Positions 59,959 to 64,000 of a stretch of 64,000 nt of DNA are shown one piece after another (within the stretch, counting starts at the first letter, position 1; every line of letters starts with the position of its first letter). The position numbers and the translations under genes were made by a program. Source of the stretch: Dicyema japonicum (taxonomy: Eukaryota > Dicyemida > Rhombozoa > Dicyemidae); assembly GCA_011109175.1 (NCBI GenBank), contig RDEW01000002.1:2086997-2150996 (forward strand), in the 5' to 3' direction. The notes beneath the pieces are model-generated. The model saw only the letters and a list, made by a program, of their open reading frames with translations. It was not told where the DNA came from and did no database searches.

Positions 59959-60904
59959 CAGTAAACCCCCATTAATCCGAAAACTTTAAAAAAAACTTCA
60001 ATGAGTCAGCAAAATTTTACTAACTTTCCATGTAAACAGGCTTCAACAAACCGAAACTTTATAATCCGAAAGACATTTATTAAAAATTTTTGATAAATTT
60101 ATTTTTTATTCTACATTTAAATAAATTTACATTTTAAATTTAAATCTTACAGTGTCATATGGTTAGAAAGAGGGTCGAAATTTATATTGCATAGAAAAGA
60201 AAGATTTTTGAAATAAAAATGAACCTTTATTTTGGAATTTCAATACTTTCAGAATTTCTTAAATATCGTGAAAAACTGTGATACTATGCCGGGTGGCATA
60301 GTGGTTAGGTGTCGGGCTTAGGTGGCTTAGGCTACGGGTTCGAATCTCGCTGCTGTTCACCTGGTGGAATGTTCCACGCATCTACGATGCAGAAAGGGTT
60401 TGACGAGTGACGCCGTCATCAGTGAATACTCACTGCGGAACTGGATTGTCTAGAAAGGACACTCACACAAGAAAAAGAAAAAAAGAAGTGAAGATCATTC
60501 CTTGGTTCTACGATTAGTTAAAATTAACTGTTCTTTACTTAAATAAAGTGTGTGTCCTGCCTATGGCTCTCGTGAAAAGGCTTTAAAAAAACTGTGAAAC
60601 TATGATAAACAAGCAAGACAATTGTAAACATCAACACTTGATAATTCACTTGTTGAATGGAAGTCATCTTAGTGATGAATTAAGATGATTATGAAAAAGT
60701 TCTTTTTCTGGTTGATCTCCAAGCCATGTTTTAACGAATTTTTTTGAAAATTGAAATTTTAATCCTTCAAAAAAAATCAAAACTGTTCATCTTCAACCGC
60801 TGAACGCAGGCATAATTAAGAATTTTAAGCATTATCATGGAAAAGGGTATTTTGGATAAAATGTAAGCCCTTGATTTGGAAAAATAATTTTTTGGAATTT
60901 AAGG
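59959..60904 (+). mobile_element. Tigger/pogo element, internally deleted, split by a SINE
   Basis: Begins CAGTAAACCCCCATTAATCC right after a TA (59957-59958), the pogo/Tigger target and terminal repeat, matching the minus-strand element ending at 23059. After the SINE, frameshifted text reads LQPLNAGIIKNFKHYHGKG, the counterpart of LQRMDAGIIKSFKHYYRKLL near 20590. The DDE core is gone. The 3' terminal repeat was not found. Confidence 0.8.
60289..60586 (+). mobile_element. tRNA-derived SINE, intact copy with target-site duplication
   Basis: 298 bp inserted in the Tigger element, flanked by aaaaactgtgatactatg (60271-60288) and aaaaactgtgaaactatg (60587-60604). It has an A box (tggcatagtggttagg, from 60294), a B box (ggttcgaatctc, 60337-60348), then a conserved core (gacgagtgacgccgtcatca, cactgcggaactgg) and a 3' part (cacacaagaaaaag... 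cttaaataaagtgtgtgtcc). The tail is a short A-rich end. Related copies lie at 8488, 15400, 17735, 19770 and 56180. Confidence 0.92.
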
Positions 60905-61090
60905 AAGGTGCCCATAATTATGGTGCAGAGACAGTCAAACCTGGAAGCAAGATGGAGGCTGTTTGTAAATATACAACATCTGGTCCTGAGGACCAGCGTG
61001 AACGTGGCCATGGAGGTTTGCTTTGTTTCGAAAGTAATTAATTTATTCCCGGAAGATCAGGGACTTGATGCTTATTACTCCAGTTTTCTC
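60905..61090 (+). mobile_element. RTE-like LINE C-terminal fragment
   Basis: SNLEARWRLFVNIQHLVLRT, SVNVAMEVCFV corresponds to the RW.LFGHILR...PANIAME block at 11930 and 32690. Short and frameshifted. Confidence 0.6.
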
Positions 61091-61099
61091 GACACCAAT

Positions 61100-61500
61100 C
61101 GTGCGGAAAGTTGCTGTCGATGAGTTCTTTTTACTGTTTTTCTTTAGCTATGCTTTCACTGAGCGGAAAGTGTCTTTTATCGCGCTCTCAATGATGTCGG
61201 TGGAGGAGAGAGAGTCGACACATATTGCATCCCGAACTAACGGCTTTCCCTTGAACAGTAAGATTGTCGGTTGTTCTATGGAGGAGTAGTCACCAGACTC
61301 CCGGGCTCGCTCAACAATTCCGGCCTTATGTTTGTGACTGGTTTGCGCTCTTTCGGCAAGAAAGCATGATGTCCATAACAGTCGACGGTAGCATCGCACC
61401 TTCACTTTTGAGTGTGCAAATCTTCAGTCCAAGCCTTATGGAGATATCGATGTGGGTAGTATCTTCGTCAAGGTGGGTCCCGACTGGAGGGCATTGATCC
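61100..61500 (-). mobile_element. PHD-RT-REL remnant (REL part)
   Basis: ISIRLGLKICT (about 61450-61415), then after decay LFKGKPLVRDAICVDSLSST (about 61260-61200), the G-K-x-L-x-W-D-x-T-C-x-D-T-x catalytic-end block of the REL endonuclease family. Confidence 0.7.
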
Positions 61501-62036
61501 AAGTGTCACTCTATTGGCATCTTCCAGTCACTAGACAGACTCGTCGGTGTTGGTGATTCAGAACCAACATATTTCAAAAAATATGGGCAAAATTGATATT
61601 TTACAATATAAATGCATATCCATGCAAATCACTAGTCTGAGCTTTTCAAATTTGTCGTCTTTGAGGAATAATCAATCACAATAAATTTCTCGGATTTTTT
61701 CATTAATTTTTATTTCGCCTGTGAGCGATAGCTATTATGGCTCTTTGTAAAGTGAGTATTATTATATGAAACAAATGCCCCGTTGTAAATAATAATGAAG
61801 ATTAAGGACTTTTGTCTAGACGGAGCCCATTCCCTGTACCTCGTGAAGTCCTTCAACGTCAACGATCTTCCCACATCGCATCGTGGCTCATGCAAAGGGA
61901 AAGGATAAACACTACCAAGAGAAATAACACAACAATTTTTTATTAAAGACCAAGACAGCGATAGTTATGGGGGATTACGTAATTAAAAATCCTGCCATGA
62001 GGACTGGATTCTTTCGCAGTTTTACCCCATTTAGCT

Positions 62037-62800
62037 TCAAAGTATCTTCTGAATGAACGTGTCATCCACTTTGGTCCTCAGGAGAAAACCCTCAATCCGT
62101 TCCACTACCACGCTCCTCACTGAATTGATCAGGGTTTCCTCCTCCTCATCTAGAGGTTCCTCACCCCTTTTATGAAGGGCCAGCTTGATTGCCATCCTCC
62201 TCGTCTTGTCCAAAAGATTGATTATTCTTTCACTTTTGGGCGAAAAATGCCATCCTTCACATCCGTAGACGAGAGAGGGCATATTAATTCTTTCAAAAAT
62301 AAAGATAAACTTCTTCAATTTGAGTTTTCGTAGACACAGAAGTGCTTGGTAAGCCTTTTTTCATTTTGACACCAACATAATCTCCTCTACATCCAAAGCA
62401 GACACCAAAATAACGCAAATGATCAACATTGCTGATACCACTTAATGTGTACTCCTGTTGAAAAAATTTTCTATAATATGAAATTCTCATGGCTTTTGAC
62501 TTTTCCATTGAGAGACTTAAGCCACGGGATTTATACCACCAGAGAATTTCCTCCGAAAATCCACGTAATCTTTCCTTCGACACTATCGGACTTTTCGAAA
62601 TGTTTGATATCAGTACGTCGTCCGCGTAAATAATCACATTAGTACTAGGATTTCTGGGGGATTCCAACTGCGACTAGATGATAAGACAGTGCGTCATGCC
62701 AGACACTATCGAAGGCCTTCGATATATCCAGACGACACTCAGCTGATATTTAAAATTCCTGGCCTGTTCAATCTCAGAGTTCAAGATGAAAAAACAATCT
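62037..62800 (-). mobile_element. Jockey/CR1-like LINE RT, frameshifted
   Basis: Minus strand: RLDISKAFDSVWHDALSYHL (motif A, about 62740-62680), then in another frame VIIYADDVLIS (motif C, about 62640-62605), MRISYYRKFF, VDHLRYFGVCFG, then INMPSLVYGCEGWHFSPKSE and LDKTRRMAIKLAL (post-RT, about 62285-62180). Motif B is deleted. It abuts the WDR3 3' end with about 125 bp between. Confidence 0.8.
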
Positions 62801-62924
62801 CCACATGATCTCCTTTTTTTACTAAAAAAATTCATCAAGAACATGAAATTATTTGTCTGTTCTCTGGGAGCTTCAGATTCCTTTGATAAAGGAACAAATT
62901 CAAAATAAATCAATACAAAAATAA

Positions 62925-64000
62925 TTATTGAAAACTATTCAAAAAAGTAACAAATTTATTAATTTTTCTTCTTTTCCCGAAATTTCTATGAGATGTGCCC
63001 TCCACGATCTCAGTGTTCTTCTGAAGTTGATCACTCATAAATTTAATCCCAGCATTCACAAATCCAAAAACATCCCACAATCACAAATAAGCCAACCTGT
63101 CTCTCATTCAAGGCAGAGGAGACACTCTTCCCAATCCTATGAAGCAAATCCTGCACAGAAGGGTCCACAGTCATTCTCAAATGGTGGATTCTACAATCCC
63201 TCCTGACATACAACCTCAACAGGAAGAACAAACAACGGCAGACAAACTCAACTCGAAGACAAGTCGCCTGAATACTCCCTATAAGCACAGAGATCACATC
63301 AAGGGCGTAGGAATAAGGCAAAAGCAATAAACAACGGTCCAACTCACTGCAGGTTATGCAAACAGGTACCCCGGTCTTATTGCAGCCAGAGTCTCAATCA
63401 AATAGTCCTCAGGAGAATCCACACCATATACAGCCATCCAGTCACACAACTCGTAGTCACCGCATTCATTCCTCCGTTCGACCTCCGCTCTGAACCTCTC
63501 CACGGCATCATTCAGAGTCTCTGCCTAAAAATCTCCCAGACAAGACTACATCATTCAGAGTGTCACACGTGATCTTTCCAGCCATCTCTACCTCACCTGG
63601 GATATCTCCGGGGACCTAGTATATATCCCATCCTAAGTCATACCACTCTATCGTCATCCTCATAATCCACGTGCAACTTTTCTAAATCCTCTTGTTGATC
63701 TTCTACGGGCACGTGAATCTCCTCAGTCCTTGACCAAAGCCGAATGGAGTTGTCCGAAGAAGCCGTGACCACGTACCCCCCGCACGTGCTTAGAGCCATT
63801 GCCCAAATGGGTCCAAAGTGTCTCTAAACAATTAAATCCGATGAATACGTCCAGAGACATATCCTCTCGTAGTTATCGGCATTCCACTGCCTCAGTTTGT
63901 TGTCCTTAGAAACTGAAAAGAAGTAGTGAGTACGGGGGACGAACCTGAGACAGGTAATACTAGGAATAAACCCAATCCTTGCCTGTCAGAGTGGGCAAGG
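62925..64000 (-). CDS. WDR3: WDR3/UTP12, 3' part (gene continues beyond the window)
   Basis: Eight segments join in frame: 64000-63983, 63959-63849, 63821-63644, 63615-63550, 63524-63370, 63346-63212, 63190-63097 and 63077-62925. Six removed introns are 23, 27, 28, 25, 23 and 21 nt; the first is GC-AG, the others GT-AG. The protein shows the last WD repeats (THYFFSVSKDNKLRQWNAD; GGYVVTASSDNSIRLW), an acidic linker with VVPGDIPG, a helical segment (ETLNDAVERFRAEVERR), then the Utp12 domain (LLLLPYSYALDVI; VEFVCRCLFFLLRL; GFVNAGIKFMSDQL) and a basic tail ending NKFVTFLNSFQ. WDR3/Utp12 is part of the UTP-B (PWP2) complex of the small-subunit processome and acts in 18S rRNA maturation in the nucleolus. 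The seventh junction (63096-63078) removes 19 nt starting GT but ending TG, so it is unresolved. Confidence 0.9.

Noticed and set aside
60289-60360. A functional tRNA gene
   Set aside because: A and B boxes are present, but the 3' half does not pair to an acceptor stem and the sequence runs on into a SINE core with target-site duplication.
63568-63597. A 23-nt GTGAGG...AAAG intron in WDR3
   Set aside because: Removing it creates an immediate stop; the unspliced frame continues into the conserved helical region.

Overview
This is eukaryotic, clearly metazoan DNA: AT-rich, crowded with decayed transposons, and carrying single-copy animal genes. The genes have introns of only about 21-28 nt, so they look like strings of frameshifted ORF scraps. 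Four genes were rebuilt by joining exons across such mini-introns: a metaxin (54840-55755, +), a PAXX-like DNA-repair factor (56537-57078, -), TMEM216 of the ciliary transition zone (58786-59272, -) and the 3' part of WDR3/UTP12 (62925-64000, -). Metazoan gene content plus introns this short fits dicyemid mesozoans (Dicyema and relatives), whose introns are known to be exceptionally short. The organism call is an inference.

Layout. 1-3841: copy 1 of a large duplication holding a retrotransposon thumb-region remnant. 4.2-13.2 kb: LINE fragments, a tRNA-derived SINE and assembly joins marked by N. 14195-14763: a hidden five-exon gene. 15-19.4 kb: RTE-like and Jockey/CR1-like LINE remnants. 20-23.06 kb: a Tigger/pogo DNA transposon with a LINE nested inside it. 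23139-23874: two small host-like coding units. 24.6-30.3 kb: a restriction-like-endonuclease (REL) retroelement scrap, a hAT remnant, and a small gene at 29.1-29.4 kb. 31.3-33.5 kb: an RTE-like LINE lacking its reverse transcriptase (RT) core. 38.06-43.64 kb: duplication copy 2, preceded by an RT domain and split by a 1754-bp PHD/REL element with a clean target-site duplication. 43.6-54.1 kb: RT, gag-like and REL remnants, with a small EGR-like zinc-finger gene at 50514-50909. 54.8-64 kb: the gene-rich end, interrupted by SINE, Tigger, LINE and REL pieces.

The genes do not form one pathway. They represent mitochondrial import (metaxin), end joining (PAXX-like), the ciliary gate (TMEM216), 18S rRNA processing (WDR3) and transcription (EGR-like). 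The shared feature is gene architecture: short exons, 15 well-supported introns of 21-28 nt with GTAT-rich donors and TAG-rich acceptors, and very short intergenic spaces. The transposons are nearly all broken. Non-LTR families with 3' (TAA)n or (ACTA)n tails and a PHD-RT-REL family dominate. More than ten loci carry tandem duplications of about 95-160 bp, at least one of which is an assembly artefact.
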